Source of the DNA: Sphingomonas sp. C3-2
Lineage (GTDB): Bacteria > Pseudomonadota > Alphaproteobacteria > Sphingomonadales > Sphingomonadaceae
NCBI RefSeq assembly: GCF_033025475.1
Contig: NZ_CP130322.1
Location: 2,671,001-2,735,000 of the forward strand
Length of the DNA: 64,000 nt
Direction: 5' to 3'
Shown here piece by piece: positions 32,443 to 41,607 of the stretch. Both the position numbers and the translations under genes were made by a program. Each line of letters starts with the position of its first letter. Position 1 is the stretch's first letter. The notes beneath the pieces are model-generated. The model was not told the DNA's origin. It made no database searches and saw only the letters and a program-made list of their open reading frames with translations.

Positions 32443-34026
32443 ATGTTGGACGCAAACCTCAAGCAGCAGCTTCAGGCCTATCTTCAGAACATCCGGGAAC
32501 CGATCGAGCTGGTAGCCTCGCTCGACGACAGCCCGAAATCGGCCGAACTCAACACCCTGCTCGAGGACATCGCATCGCTTTCGGACAAGGTTTCGGTGGT
32601 TCGCGCCGATGATGATGCGCGCCGCCCGAGCTTCATGATCCGGCGTATCGGCACCGATATCGGCGTTCGCTTTGCGGGCCTGCCGATGGGCCATGAATTC
32701 ACCTCTCTGGTGCTTGCCCTGCTGCAGGTTGGCGGTCATCCGTCCAAGGCCGCGCAGGATGTGATCGAGCAGGTGAAGAATCTCGACGGCGATTTCGCCT
32801 TCGAAACCTATTTCTCGCTGTCGTGCCAGAATTGCCCCGATGTGGTGCAGGCGCTCAACCTGATGGCGGTGCTCAACCCCCGGATCAGCCATGTCGCCAT
32901 CGACGGCGCGCTGTTCCAGGACGAGGTGACCGATCGCAAGGTGATGGCGGTGCCCACCGTGTTCCTGAACGGCGAGCCTTTCGGCCAGGGCCGGATGGAG
33001 CTGGAGCAGATCGTCGCCAAGATCGACACCGGCGCCTCGGCGCGCGCGGCCGAAAAGATCAAGGCCAAGGATGCGTTCGACGTGCTCGTCGTTGGCGGTG
33101 GCCCCGCCGGCGCGGCGGCCGCAATCTATGCCGCGCGCAAGGGCATCCGCACCGGCGTTGCCGCCGAGCGGTTTGGCGGGCAGGTGCTCGACACGATGGC
33201 GATCGAGAATTTCATCTCGGTCCCGCACACCGAAGGCCCCAAGCTCGCCGCGCATCTCGAGCAGCATGTGAAGGAATATGATGTCGACATCATGAACCTG
33301 CAGCGTGCCGTGGAGCTGGTGCCCGCAGCGAGCGCAGGGGGCCTGCACGAAGTGAAACTGGAAAACGGCGCATCGCTGAAGGCGCGCACCGTGATCCTGT
33401 CGACCGGTGCCCGCTGGCGCCAGATGAACGTGCCGGGCGAGGACGAATATCGCAACAAGGGCGTGGCGTATTGCCCGCACTGCGACGGCCCGCTGTTCAA
33501 GGGCAAGCGCGTGGCGGTGATCGGCGGCGGCAATTCGGGCGTCGAAGCGGCGATCGACCTTGCCGGGATCGTGGCGCATGTCACGCTCATCGAGTTCGAC
33601 AGCGAACTGCGCGCCGATGCGGTGCTCCAGCGCAAGCTGAAGAGCCTGCCCAATGTCGACATCCTCACCTCGGCGCTGACCACCGAAGTGAAGGGCGACG
33701 GCGAGAAGGTGGTTGGCCTGAGCTATAAGGACCGCACCACCGACGCGGTGCACGAGATCGCGCTCGAGGGCATTTTCGTCCAGATCGGCCTGGTGCCCAA
33801 CACCGAATGGCTGAAGGGCACGATCGCGCTCAGCCCGCGCGGCGAGATCGAGATCGACGCACGCGGCGAAACCTCGTTGCCCGGCGTGTTCGCGGCGGGC
33901 GACGTCACGACCGTGCCGTACAAGCAGATCGTGATCGCGATGGGCGAAGGCTCGAAGGCGGCGCTTTCGGCATTCGACTATATGATCCGGCTGGCCCCGG
34001 CCGAAGAGGTGGCAGCCGCCGCCTGA
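32443..34026 (+). CDS. ahpF: Alkyl hydroperoxide reductase subunit F
   Basis: A 527-residue flavoprotein disulfide reductase. The N-terminal thioredoxin-like domains carry Cys128-Cys131 (SCQNCP), which pass electrons to AhpC. The FAD site is [14 protein letters not shown], the NAD(P) site is [14 protein letters not shown], and the redox pair is Cys344/Cys347 (YCPHCDG). [20 protein letters not shown] is the C-terminal FAD motif. It forms an operon with ahpC and is followed by a repeated hairpin element that probably terminates transcription. Confidence 0.97.
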   Translation: MLDANLKQQLQAYLQNIREPIELVASLDDSPKSAELNTLLEDIASLSDKVSVVRADDDARRPSFMIRRIGTDIGVRFAGLPMGHEFTSLVLALLQVGGHPSKAAQDVIEQVKNLDGDFAFETYFSLSCQNCPDVVQALNLMAVLNPRISHVAIDGALFQDEVTDRKVMAVPTVFLNGEPFGQGRMELEQIVAKIDTGASARAAEKIKAKDAFDVLVVGGGPAGAAAAIYAARKGIRTGVAAERFGGQVLDTMAIENFISVPHTEGPKLAAHLEQHVKEYDVDIMNLQRAVELVPAASAGGLHEVKLENGASLKARTVILSTGARWRQMNVPGEDEYRNKGVAYCPHCDGPLFKGKRVAVIGGGNSGVEAAIDLAGIVAHVTLIEFDSELRADAVLQRKLKSLPNVDILTSALTTEVKGDGEKVVGLSYKDRTTDAVHEIALEGIFVQIGLVPNTEWLKGTIALSPRGEIEIDARGETSLPGVFAAGDVTTVPYKQIVIAMGEGSKAALSAFDYMIRLAPAEEVAAAA

Positions 34027-34036
34027 AGCAGATCCC

Positions 34037-34112
34037 AAGCAGCCCGCAAGCGGGTCGCACTGCAGCGAACGCGCGTCCGGCACCATAGCCGGGCGCGCGT
34101 TTCTTCATGGGG
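34037..34112 (+). repeat. 76-bp hairpin element, copy 1 (terminator-like)
   Basis: Contains two stem-loops: gcagcccgc / gcgggtcgc-type and aacgcgcgtccggc / gccgggcgcgcgttt followed by cttc. The first 48 bases are identical to copy 2 at 35054. Placement just after ahpF fits a terminator function. Confidence 0.85.
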
Positions 34113-34236
34113 GGAATAACCACATAGTTTCGAGGGGCTTGACCGGGGCAGGAGGATGCGAGAGCATCGCGCCTGACGGAACGCGCGGCGGGGTTTACCG
34201 CGCCGGTGGACTGGCGCTTGGCGATAAGGTGGCCGG

Positions 34237-35016
34237 ATGAAGATATCGTCGATCCTCAACAGTTGCGCGGCGGCGGCTCTGCTTGTGCCCGTTTCCGCTT
34301 ATGCCGCGACTCCGGCAGAGATTGCCGATCTGGTCGGCGCGCGCGCGGCGGGCGGCGAAAGCGCGATGGAAAGCCGGGGCTATGTCAACATCAAGACCGA
34401 AAAGGGCGATGACCGGTCGTGGGAATATTGGTGGCAACAGGCGCGCAAGCAATGCGTGACGATTGCGGTGGTGGACGGGCGGTTCGACGCGATCACCGCG
34501 ACCAGCCCGGTCGACTGCAACCACAAGCCGAGCTCTGGCGGGTCGGGCGCGGCGGCGGCGATCATCGGCGCGATCGCGCTGAGCCACAAATCGCATCATC
34601 ACGATACTGGCACCCATTATGACGATGCGGCGTCGGAAGCGGCCTATGAGCGCGGTTATCGCGACGGGCTGTATCATCAGAGCTATCATAATTACGATCG
34701 CTCCGACGCCTATTCGAGCGGTTATGCGGCGGGCGTGGAACAGCGCGGCCACGAAACCAGCTATCGCAACGATCATCGCGGCGGCGCGGGATACCGCCCC
34801 TCGGTGGATGTGAGCGACCTGGAAGGCGCGCGGGGATCGTCGGCGGACAGCGAGATGCGCCGGCGCGGCTTTAGCGATGTCGACGGATTGAAGAGCGGCA
34901 ACACATCCTACACCATCTGGTATAATGGCCGGACGCGGCAATGCCTGCAAATGGGCGTGGCCGATGGCCGGGTGGTGAACCTGACCGATATCGGCAGCGC
35001 GCCGAAATGCCGCTGA
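34237..35016 (+). CDS. Secreted protein with two copies of a Cys-containing domain
   Basis: A 259-residue exported protein (signal peptide 1-23). Residues about 31-94 and 191-256 are alike: DLVGARAAGGESAMESRGY and DLEGARGSSADSEMRRRGF begin the two copies, and each ends with a QC ... VVDGR / GVADGR ... C pattern (Cys near 74/94 and 236/258). The middle (about 95-185) is rich in His, Tyr, Asp and Arg with little complexity. The domain fold is not recognised. It sits between two copies of the 76-bp hairpin element. Confidence 0.75.
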   Translation: MKISSILNSCAAAALLVPVSAYAATPAEIADLVGARAAGGESAMESRGYVNIKTEKGDDRSWEYWWQQARKQCVTIAVVDGRFDAITATSPVDCNHKPSSGGSGAAAAIIGAIALSHKSHHHDTGTHYDDAASEAAYERGYRDGLYHQSYHNYDRSDAYSSGYAAGVEQRGHETSYRNDHRGGAGYRPSVDVSDLEGARGSSADSEMRRRGFSDVDGLKSGNTSYTIWYNGRTRQCLQMGVADGRVVNLTDIGSAPKCR

Positions 35017-35053
35017 ACCGGGGGCGCGGGGTGGCGGCCGACTGACGAGATAT

Positions 35054-35129
35054 AAGCAGCCCGCAAGCGGGTCGCACTGCAGCGAACGCGCGTCCGGCAC
35101 CTGTGCCGGGCGCGCGTTTCGTTATGGGG
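35054..35129 (+). repeat. 76-bp hairpin element, copy 2 (terminator-like)
   Basis: Same two-hairpin structure as 34037-34112, with changes confined mainly to the loop of the second stem (catag versus ctgtg). It follows the 34237 gene, again in terminator position. Confidence 0.85.
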
Positions 35130-35179
35130 TGGTTGGGCGGAGGTGGTCTGCCACGCCCCACAATCTGTGCCGTTTGAGG

Positions 35180-35359
35180 CTATCGATCCGCTCCCCGCCC
35201 CAAGACATTCTTTAGGACGACAACGCAAACAAGAACGACCATTGAAGACAAGAAAAATGACTGTCCTGCGTTTGGACCTCTACCAGAAAAAACCAATATA
35301 TAAATTAAGACGGAAAGAAGGCCGACCGCCACATATATCCAGTTGGGTTTTATCGGCAT
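35180..35359 (-). CDS. Small two-helix membrane protein
   Basis: A 59-residue protein with hydrophobic segments at about 6-22 and 32-50 and a basic C-terminus (KNVLGRGADR). GGAGG stands seven bases before ATG 35359, which makes the short form more credible than the longer open frame to 35446. The surrounding bases are lower in GC than the neighbours. No family recognised. Confidence 0.55.
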   Translation of the reverse strand: MPIKPNWIYVAVGLLSVLIYILVFSGRGPNAGQSFFLSSMVVLVCVVVLKNVLGRGADR

Positions 35360-35449
35360 AATATACCTCCATCCGTGGCAGTCGGCGCGTCGTACCATAT
35401 CTCTGATGTGCTTCACCAGAACAGGTGGTTGCTGCACCAGCAGCACTTG

Positions 35450-35473
35450 GCCGGGCGTGCATTCGTTATGGGG
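35450..35473. repeat. Degenerate remnant of the hairpin element
   Basis: gccgggcgtgcattcgttatgggg repeats the right end of the 76-bp element with two or three changes; the left part is absent. It lies just past the stop of the methyltransferase gene. Confidence 0.55.
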
Positions 35474-35482
35474 CGTTTGGGC

Positions 35483-36199
35483 TCAGGCGCCGGGTGCGCG
35501 GGCGACCCAGCCGCGCCATGCCAGACCGGCATAGAATAGCTCGACCTCGTCAAAGCCGGCGGCGGCCAGAACGGCTTCATCCTGTTCGGGGGTCGTGCAG
35601 TTGAGCCCGGCGGCGACGGCGCTGCGCGAGGCGGCGACACTTTCGGGGGGCATGCCCGAGGACAGGGCATAGGCCGCGTAGCGATCGAGCCAGCGTTCCT
35701 TGGCGCCGGGCGCCTGCGGAAAGCTGAGATGCGCGGTGATGAGCGGCGCGCCGGGGCGCAGCCGTTCGCGGAGCGCGCGGAGTGTACGCTCGCGTTCACC
35801 GGCCACGAGGAAGTGGAGCGTGAGCAGGCAGATCGCCCCATCGTACGGACCGGCGGGCGCGGCATCGATCAGCCCCTCGACCAGTTCGACGCGGTTCATA
35901 TCGGCACCGATCGTGCGTTCGGCGAGGCGCAGCATTTCGGCGGCGGGGTCAACGCCCACGAAGCGCCACCCCGGATAGGCGCGGGCGAGCGCACTGATTT
36001 CGCTGCCGCCGCCAGCGCCGAGCACAAGGATGCGCGCATCCGCGGGCGCATGTTCGGCGAGCAACAGCCCGGTCATCCGGTGCATCGCCTCCAGCCCGGG
36101 GACGAAATTGCGCGGCCCATCCGCGTAGCGGGCGACCGAAGCGGGATCGGAAAAGCTTTTCTGGAGGGCGGCTTCGTGCACGGTCATTGCAAGAGTCAT
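35483..36199 (-). CDS. SAM-dependent methyltransferase
   Basis: A 238-residue class I methyltransferase: SAM-binding ILVLGAGGGSEISALARAYP at about 55-74, acidic VGVDPAAEML, and YDGAICLLTLHFLV as motif IV. Substrate unknown. The start overlaps the Rrf2-type regulator stop (ATGA), so the two form an operon with the regulator first. The regulator is the likely controller. Confidence 0.85.
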   Translation of the reverse strand: MTLAMTVHEAALQKSFSDPASVARYADGPRNFVPGLEAMHRMTGLLLAEHAPADARILVLGAGGGSEISALARAYPGWRFVGVDPAAEMLRLAERTIGADMNRVELVEGLIDAAPAGPYDGAICLLTLHFLVAGERERTLRALRERLRPGAPLITAHLSFPQAPGAKERWLDRYAAYALSSGMPPESVAASRSAVAAGLNCTTPEQDEAVLAAAGFDEVELFYAGLAWRGWVARAPGA

Positions 36200-36654
36200 G
36201 TCTTGTCCTTGGGAGAGTGGGCGGCGTGGTGATCGGCCAGCCGATCGTGAAAGCTGGCGCTGAGGCTGGCGAGCGTGACATCGCTGAAGGCGGCTAGGAG
36301 CAGGCTTTCAGCAGAGTCGAGGCTGCGTTCGAGCGCGGCGTTGACCGCCTGTTCGACAAGGCAGTCGGTTGCGTCGCGCCGGGGGCCGATGGCGAAGAGA
36401 TTGGGCGCGCCGATGGCGTCGTACACGTCGCGCAGGCTGATTTCGGCGAGCGGACGATTGAGGCTCCACCCGCCATGATGGCCCTTTTCCGAACGGACAT
36501 AGCCCTGTTCGCGCAGACCCGCCAGCGCGCGGCGGATCACGACCGGGTTGGTCTCGATCATGCGCGCCAGCGCCTCGGAGGTGACGGGGGCGTCATGCTC
36601 GGCAATGTGCAGCAGCACATGGAGGACGACCGACAATCGGCTATCTCGAATCAT
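36196..36654 (-). CDS. Rrf2-family transcriptional regulator (YwnA-like)
   Basis: A 152-residue regulator with an N-terminal winged helix (RLSVVLHVLLHIAEHDAPVT, ETNPVVIRRALAGLREQGYV, KGHHGGWSL). There is one Cys (Cys98 region, ATDCLVEQ) and no CX5-8CX2-5C cluster motif, so it is a non-Fe-S Rrf2 of the YwnA kind that may respond to thiol-reactive compounds. A 23-bp near-palindrome overlaps its start codon and likely mediates autorepression. Confidence 0.85.
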   Translation of the reverse strand: MIRDSRLSVVLHVLLHIAEHDAPVTSEALARMIETNPVVIRRALAGLREQGYVRSEKGHHGGWSLNRPLAEISLRDVYDAIGAPNLFAIGPRRDATDCLVEQAVNAALERSLDSAESLLLAAFSDVTLASLSASFHDRLADHHAAHSPKDKT

Positions 36655-36674
36655 GAAACATTAAATGTTACATG
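36652..36674. promoter_or_regulatory. Rrf2-type operator, near-perfect 23-bp palindrome
   Basis: The core AACATTAAATGTT (36657-36669) is a perfect palindrome around one base and is flanked by CATG on both sides, with a single mismatch overall. It covers the start of the Rrf2 gene. Confidence 0.6.
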
Positions 36675-36818
36675 ATGGCGCCTGCGTCAACCGGCGCGCG
36701 CCAGAATGCGGCGGCGCTGCGGTGGGATCATCGGGGGTAAGGAGATAAGAAACGGGCCGCCAAAGGGATGGCGGCCCAGTTCAGGCCAGTTCAGGCCAAT
36801 TCTGGCTGTGCAACCGGC

Positions 36819-37058
36819 TTATCTTTCGTGATCGTCTTCGCGGAGTTGACGATCCGAACGGCTTTGCTGGCCACCCATCTGGCCGGGTTGGCGGCTCTGC
36901 TGCTGCTGCTGCTGCTGCTGGCCGGGTTGTCGCTGGCCCTGCTGCTGTTGCTGCTGCCCGGGCTGGTTCTTCTGCCCCGGCTGCTGCTGTTGCTGTTGCT
37001 GCTGCTGTTTCTTCTGCTGCAGCTCGCGTTCCTTATCGCTGAGTTCGCGATCCTTCAT
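36819..37058 (-). CDS. Gln-rich small hydrophilic protein
   Basis: A 79-residue protein: charged start MKDRELSDKERELQQ, then runs of 9, 6 and 8 or more Gln separated by PGQ units, and a charged end RSDRQLREDDHER. AAGGAGG is seven bases before the ATG, so translation is likely. It is probably disordered and cytoplasmic. A second Gln-run protein lies at 61422. Function unknown; low-complexity hydrophilic proteins of this kind are sometimes stress-related. Confidence 0.65.
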   Translation of the reverse strand: MKDRELSDKERELQQKKQQQQQQQQQPGQKNQPGQQQQQQGQRQPGQQQQQQQQSRQPGQMGGQQSRSDRQLREDDHER

Positions 37059-37206
37059 CTGAACATCCTCCTTGCGGCCTGTTTTGCTGGCACGCGGAAG
37101 GGGAACGGGCCGGGGACCAAGGCCGTTCCCGATTATGCGACGAGGTGTTCGCCGCGCGCGTAATGAGTCGTTTACGCAGTGGTGGGAATGCCGGCGAAAA
37201 CGCTTT

Positions 37207-37803
37207 TCAGGCGCGGGGTTGCGGGGGCGCGGAGAGGCTTTTCCACAGGCGGCGGAGCCAGAGCAGCACGGCGATGGTGAGCGCCACGAGAAGAAGCGCG
37301 ATCAGCACCGCCGCCACCGGATTGGCGAGCGCAAGGAAGACGAGCCCGCCGGTGGCGATATCCTCCCCCGTCGAGACGGCGACATTGCTGAAGGGTTCGG
37401 GGCTGGCATTGACCGCCGCGCGCGTGCCCGCCTTGGCCCCGTGTGCGAGCAGCGCCGCGCCGCCGCCGAGCAGCAGGCTGGCGACCTGCCACGCCGGATC
37501 GGCGGGATCGACGATCGCCATGGCGAGGAGCGCGCCGCCCACGGGGCGGATGAGCGTGTGCACGCCATCCCACAGCGAATCCACCCAGGCGATCTTGTCG
37601 GCAAAGAATTCGGCGACGAGGCCGAGCCCCGCAATGCCGAGGATCCACGGATTGGCGAGCACGGAAAGACCGGCGAGATGCTGAGGCAGATCGATCCAGC
37701 CGGTGCGCATCGCAAGCCCGGTGGCGAACAGGCAGAGATAGAGCCGCCATCCGGCCAGCAGGCTGACGCTTGTCGCCACGCCGATAAGTTCGACAACGCC
37801 CAT
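37207..37803 (-). CDS. DUF4126 membrane protein
   Basis: A 198-residue protein with five or six hydrophobic segments and DUF4126 features: VATSVSLLAGWRLYLCLFAT, FFADKIAWVDSLWDGVHTLI and AVNASPEPFSNVAVSTGED. The ATG at 37803 (GVVELIG) follows AAAGGGG; the frame stays open to 37896. No function established for the family to my knowledge. Confidence 0.8.
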   Translation of the reverse strand: MGVVELIGVATSVSLLAGWRLYLCLFATGLAMRTGWIDLPQHLAGLSVLANPWILGIAGLGLVAEFFADKIAWVDSLWDGVHTLIRPVGGALLAMAIVDPADPAWQVASLLLGGGAALLAHGAKAGTRAAVNASPEPFSNVAVSTGEDIATGGLVFLALANPVAAVLIALLLVALTIAVLLWLRRLWKSLSAPPQPRA

Positions 37804-37959
37804 GCCAGCCCCTTTTGCCAGACCTTTTCGTCGATCCGACAGCCTAATCCCCAAAAGCGCGATCTGCCAAGCATGGGTGATATTGACCATACACAATGTA
37901 TGGTCTAACGATAGGGACGGTCAGCCGGCAAGGATGGCGGGCGGCCCGGGAGAGGATGC

Positions 37960-38946
37960 ATGATCATTGGGCGACGGGAATTGCTGGGCACGGCATCGCT
38001 GATCGGCGGCGGACTGGCGCTGGGCGCGGGATCGCCGGGCTGGGCGATCGATGCAGTCAGTTCGGGCGACCTGCGCGATGCGGTGGCGGGGCGGCGTGTA
38101 TTCTATGCCGGAACCGCGCTGCACGTGCCGTTTCTCGAGCGGGTGGGCCATGCGCGCGCCGCCGGGATGGACGGCGTTTCGATCTTTACCGCCGAATGGC
38201 AGGCGCTGATCGACGGGGGAATGACCCCCGCCGAGGTCCGCCGTCGGCTGGACGATGCGGGGGTGCTGCTGACCGATTACGAAGGGATCATGAACTGGAT
38301 CCCCGACCGCGCGCCCGCCGCCGACCCCAAAATGGCGGCGCAGATGGCGCGGCTGACCCCCGAGGCGATCCTGCCGATGGCCGCCGCCGCCGGTGCGCGC
38401 ACCGTGCTGGTGGGGGATATGAACCCCGAGCCCGCCGATCTCGACCGCGCGGCCGAGGGCTTTTCGCGGCTGTGCGATCTGGCGGCCGAATATGGCCTGC
38501 GCGCCGAGCTGGAATTCATGCCCTTTGGCGGGATTCCCGATCTGGCCGCCGGGTGGGAAGTCGTGCGCCGCGCGGGGCAGCCCAATGGCGGGCTGCTGAT
38601 CGACAGCTGGCATTTCTTCCGATCGAAGAGCAGCCTTGAGTTGCTGGCCGAGATCCCCGGCGAGAAGATCATCGCGGTACAGCTGAACGACGGCCCGGCA
38701 ACCGCCGAGCCCGATCTGCTCACTGAAACCATGCACCGCCGCCGCCTTCCGGGTGCTGGGGATTTCGCGCTCGACGCGCTGCTGGCGGTGCTCGACCGCA
38801 TCGATTTCCGCGGGCCCGTGGGGATCGAAACCTATTCCGACGATTTCGCCGCGCTTGGCGGCGCCGAGATCGCGCAGCGGAGCGCAGAGGCGCTCGACCG
38901 CGCGATCCGTTCACACCAGACCGGCGCGGGCAAACCGCGCGCATGA
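37960..38946 (+). CDS. Tat-exported sugar phosphate isomerase/epimerase-type TIM barrel
   Basis: A 328-residue protein with a Tat-like leader (GRRELLGTASLIGGGLALGA) and an AP-endonuclease-2/xylose isomerase-like TIM barrel (about 60-320). Metal-ligand positions are suggested by Glu in DYEGIMNW, ELEFMPFGG, DSWHFF and GIETYSDD. It is followed 13 bases later by a Gfo/Idh/MocA oxidoreductase, a common pairing in sugar or inositol catabolism. Substrate unknown. Confidence 0.8.
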   Translation: MIIGRRELLGTASLIGGGLALGAGSPGWAIDAVSSGDLRDAVAGRRVFYAGTALHVPFLERVGHARAAGMDGVSIFTAEWQALIDGGMTPAEVRRRLDDAGVLLTDYEGIMNWIPDRAPAADPKMAAQMARLTPEAILPMAAAAGARTVLVGDMNPEPADLDRAAEGFSRLCDLAAEYGLRAELEFMPFGGIPDLAAGWEVVRRAGQPNGGLLIDSWHFFRSKSSLELLAEIPGEKIIAVQLNDGPATAEPDLLTETMHRRRLPGAGDFALDALLAVLDRIDFRGPVGIETYSDDFAALGGAEIAQRSAEALDRAIRSHQTGAGKPRA

Positions 38947-38959
38947 CAGGAGTATCCGT

Positions 38960-40066
38960 TTGACCGAGAATGCAAAACGCCCCGGCGCCGTTGTCGTTGG
39001 CACCGGCTTTGGCCTGTTCACCCATGTCCGCGCGCTGCGCGATGCCGGTTTCGAGGTGCGCGCGCTGGTGGGCCGCAACGCCGAAAAGACCGCCGAGCGC
39101 GCCGCACGGCTTGAGATCCCGGCGGCGGTGACGACGCTGGCCGAGGCGCTGCAGGACCCCGAGATCGTGCTCGTGACCGTGGCGACCCCGCCGCACGCGC
39201 ATTATCCGTTCGTGATGGAAGCGATCGCTGCGGGCCGCCATGTGATGTGCGAAAAACCCTTTGCGCGCGACCTGACCGAAGCGCGCGAGATGCGCGATGC
39301 CGCCGAAAAGGCGGGGGTTATCCACATGCTGGGCGCCGAATTCCGTTTCGACACCGCCGAAGCGCTGATGCGCCGCATCGTCAAGGCGGACGATATCGGC
39401 GAACCGCGCCATTTCCTGCGCATCTATCATATGCCAGGCCTGCAGGACCCGACCGCCGAGCTGACGCCCTGGTGGGAAGACGCCTCGCAGGGCGGCGGTT
39501 TCCTGGGCGCGTTCGGTGCGCACATGATCGATCAGGTGCAGCATATGATGGGGCCGATCACGCGTGTGTGCGGGATTTTGCAGACGCTGGCGCGCGGCCG
39601 CCCCAATATGACGGCGGACGATTGCTATAGCGTGCTGTTCGAAACCGAAAGCGGCGCCAAGGGCACGATCATGGCCGCGCTGGCGGCGACCGGTGACCTT
39701 GTGATCGCCAACAAGCTGACCGGCACCAAGGGCGGCGTTTCGATCCGTGGACGCGACGTCTATGTGATGGACGAGAATGGCGAGCGCCAGGTGGCGGCCC
39801 CCGCCGACCTCCTTCACCCCGAGCCGACGCCGTTCCCGCTGGCTGACATGATCACCACCGAGAATGATCGCTGGCACACTTCGGGCGACGATGTCGGCCC
39901 CTATACGCGCCTGTTCACCGAGATGAAGCTGCGCATCGCGGGCGAGACGCCCGATTGGCCCGAACTGGCTGCCACCTTCCACGACGCGGCGTCGGGGCAG
40001 GCGGTGCTGGACGCCATCCGGCTTTCGGCGGCCGAGGGGCGCTGGGTGGACGTCGAACAAAAGTGA
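38960..40066 (+). CDS. Gfo/Idh/MocA-family NAD(P)-dependent oxidoreductase
   Basis: A 368-residue dehydrogenase: Rossmann nucleotide site AVVVGTGFGLFTHVRAL (9-25), the family motif EKPFARD (Lys as catalytic residue), and a C-terminal alpha/beta domain with GGGFLGAFGAHMIDQ containing the usual Asp/His pair. TTG 38960 was chosen because AGGAG lies nine bases upstream and the sequence reads as a normal N-terminus from there. It forms a unit with the TIM-barrel gene. Confidence 0.88.
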   Translation: MTENAKRPGAVVVGTGFGLFTHVRALRDAGFEVRALVGRNAEKTAERAARLEIPAAVTTLAEALQDPEIVLVTVATPPHAHYPFVMEAIAAGRHVMCEKPFARDLTEAREMRDAAEKAGVIHMLGAEFRFDTAEALMRRIVKADDIGEPRHFLRIYHMPGLQDPTAELTPWWEDASQGGGFLGAFGAHMIDQVQHMMGPITRVCGILQTLARGRPNMTADDCYSVLFETESGAKGTIMAALAATGDLVIANKLTGTKGGVSIRGRDVYVMDENGERQVAAPADLLHPEPTPFPLADMITTENDRWHTSGDDVGPYTRLFTEMKLRIAGETPDWPELAATFHDAASGQAVLDAIRLSAAEGRWVDVEQK

Positions 40067-40324
40067 TCCGGACGGCGACGGGGGCCAACCCCGCGCCAGC
40101 GGCAGAAGGGTTCCTTGGCGGGCGGAAGCGGGCGCTTCCGTCCGCATTTTTACATCCCCCTTTGCGCTGGGCGACTAGCCATTTTGCCCCGGTTTCCACG
40201 GGAAAATTCGGTTAGCCTGAGGCATGGGCGCATGGCGATAAGACGGCCGTAAAAACAGGCCGTCGCGGAGAGGATGCCCCCCGACCGAACAGCAATGGCC
40301 GGGGCGCGCAGGGAAGGATTTGTC

Positions 40325-41359
40325 GTGGAGCAGCCCGCGGCCCTGATGGCCAACGAACCGGCGGTGGGATCGCTGCTTCGGCTTGTGACCGGCCATCTGG
40401 CGAGCCCGATGGGGACGCTGACGCTGCATGAAAGCGCGCGTGGCGAGGCCGACCTTCTGGCGGCGTTCAACATGCCCGCGCTTATGGCGTCGCAACTGGC
40501 CGCGCAGGTGCATGACGATCTGGGCCGCGATGCGCAGATGCATGACGGCGTCCGCGCGAGCAGCCCCGAAAAGGACGCTGCCAGCCCCGAGCATATGGCG
40601 CGCGTGACCTTTGTCTGCCGGGTTGAGCCGACGATTTCGCTCGCGCTGTCCGCATGCCGCGAAGCGAATGGCTGGGACGCGCAGGAGCCGCGCGCGATCG
40701 AAAGCTGGGTGGACCTGCACCTGCGGCTATTGTGGCAGATGCAGCGCGAGCAGCTGCGATCGCGCGTCTTTTCCCAATCGCTGGACCTGTTCGATTTCGG
40801 CATGGTGCTGCTCGACCGGCACGGCGCGGTGCATTTCGCCAATAGCCGCGCGACCGCGCTGCTCGATCATGGCGACGGGCTGCGCCGCGCGGGCAATTCG
40901 ATCACGGTGCCCGATTTCGACGCAGCGGTGCGGATGCAGGCGGCGATCCAGCATCTGGGCCAGTGCATCGAGACGGGCGCGCAGCCCGATTTCGGCCGCG
41001 CCTGCGTGATCCTGATCCGCCGCCCCGATGGCCGCGCGCTGATCGCGACGCTGACGCATATCGCGGCTACGCAACAGGGGCAGGATGACGGCGCGATCCT
41101 GCTGTTCCTGCTCGACCCCGATATCGATGCGCAGCCGATGGTGGCGGCGCTGTGCCGCGCTTACGGCCTCACCGCGACCGAGGCGAGCCTGGTCCAGCAT
41201 CTGGTGCACGGATCGACGATCGAGAAGGCGGCCAAGCTGATGCGGATCCAGCCGCTTACCGCGCGCGCCTATCTGAAACAGATCTTCATCAAGACGGGCA
41301 CGCACCGGCAGGTGGATCTGGTGCGTACCATTTTGAAAAGCGTGGTGCGGATGGGGTGA
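40325..41359 (+). CDS. LuxR-type helix-turn-helix regulator upstream of the Fap-like locus
   Basis: About 344 residues with an N-terminal sensory region (PAS-like segment FDFGMVLLDRHGAVHFANSR near 160-180) and a C-terminal LuxR-type helix-turn-helix (YGLTATEASLVQHLVHGSTI, RIQPLTARAYLKQIFIKTGT). GTG 40325 has AGGGAAGGA before it; ATG 40274 is an alternative with a poorly spaced GGAGAGG. It lies 249 bases upstream of the Gly-rich exported protein and is a natural candidate to control that locus. CGGGAAAATTCGGTTAGCC lies about 130 bases before its start. Confidence 0.8.
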   Translation: MEQPAALMANEPAVGSLLRLVTGHLASPMGTLTLHESARGEADLLAAFNMPALMASQLAAQVHDDLGRDAQMHDGVRASSPEKDAASPEHMARVTFVCRVEPTISLALSACREANGWDAQEPRAIESWVDLHLRLLWQMQREQLRSRVFSQSLDLFDFGMVLLDRHGAVHFANSRATALLDHGDGLRRAGNSITVPDFDAAVRMQAAIQHLGQCIETGAQPDFGRACVILIRRPDGRALIATLTHIAATQQGQDDGAILLFLLDPDIDAQPMVAALCRAYGLTATEASLVQHLVHGSTIEKAAKLMRIQPLTARAYLKQIFIKTGTHRQVDLVRTILKSVVRMG

Positions 41360-41607
41360 TCCCATAAGATTGGCCCGCGCGGTTCGGCGCGGAGGGCGTC
41401 GCCGTTAATTTTCCTAGCCAGATGAAGGGTAGAGATCACCCCGGTTCAGGGGGAGCGCCAATGCGCAAATGGGTCTGAGCCGCCGAAAACGAATGCGCTA
41501 TCCCATATATTCTCCGCATCTCGGGCACGGCGGGGAACAGACAAATGCCGGTCTAGGGGGCGGTCGCAATACCGCATCTCGATCAAGTTCTAGGAGAGGA
41601 CCAGACC

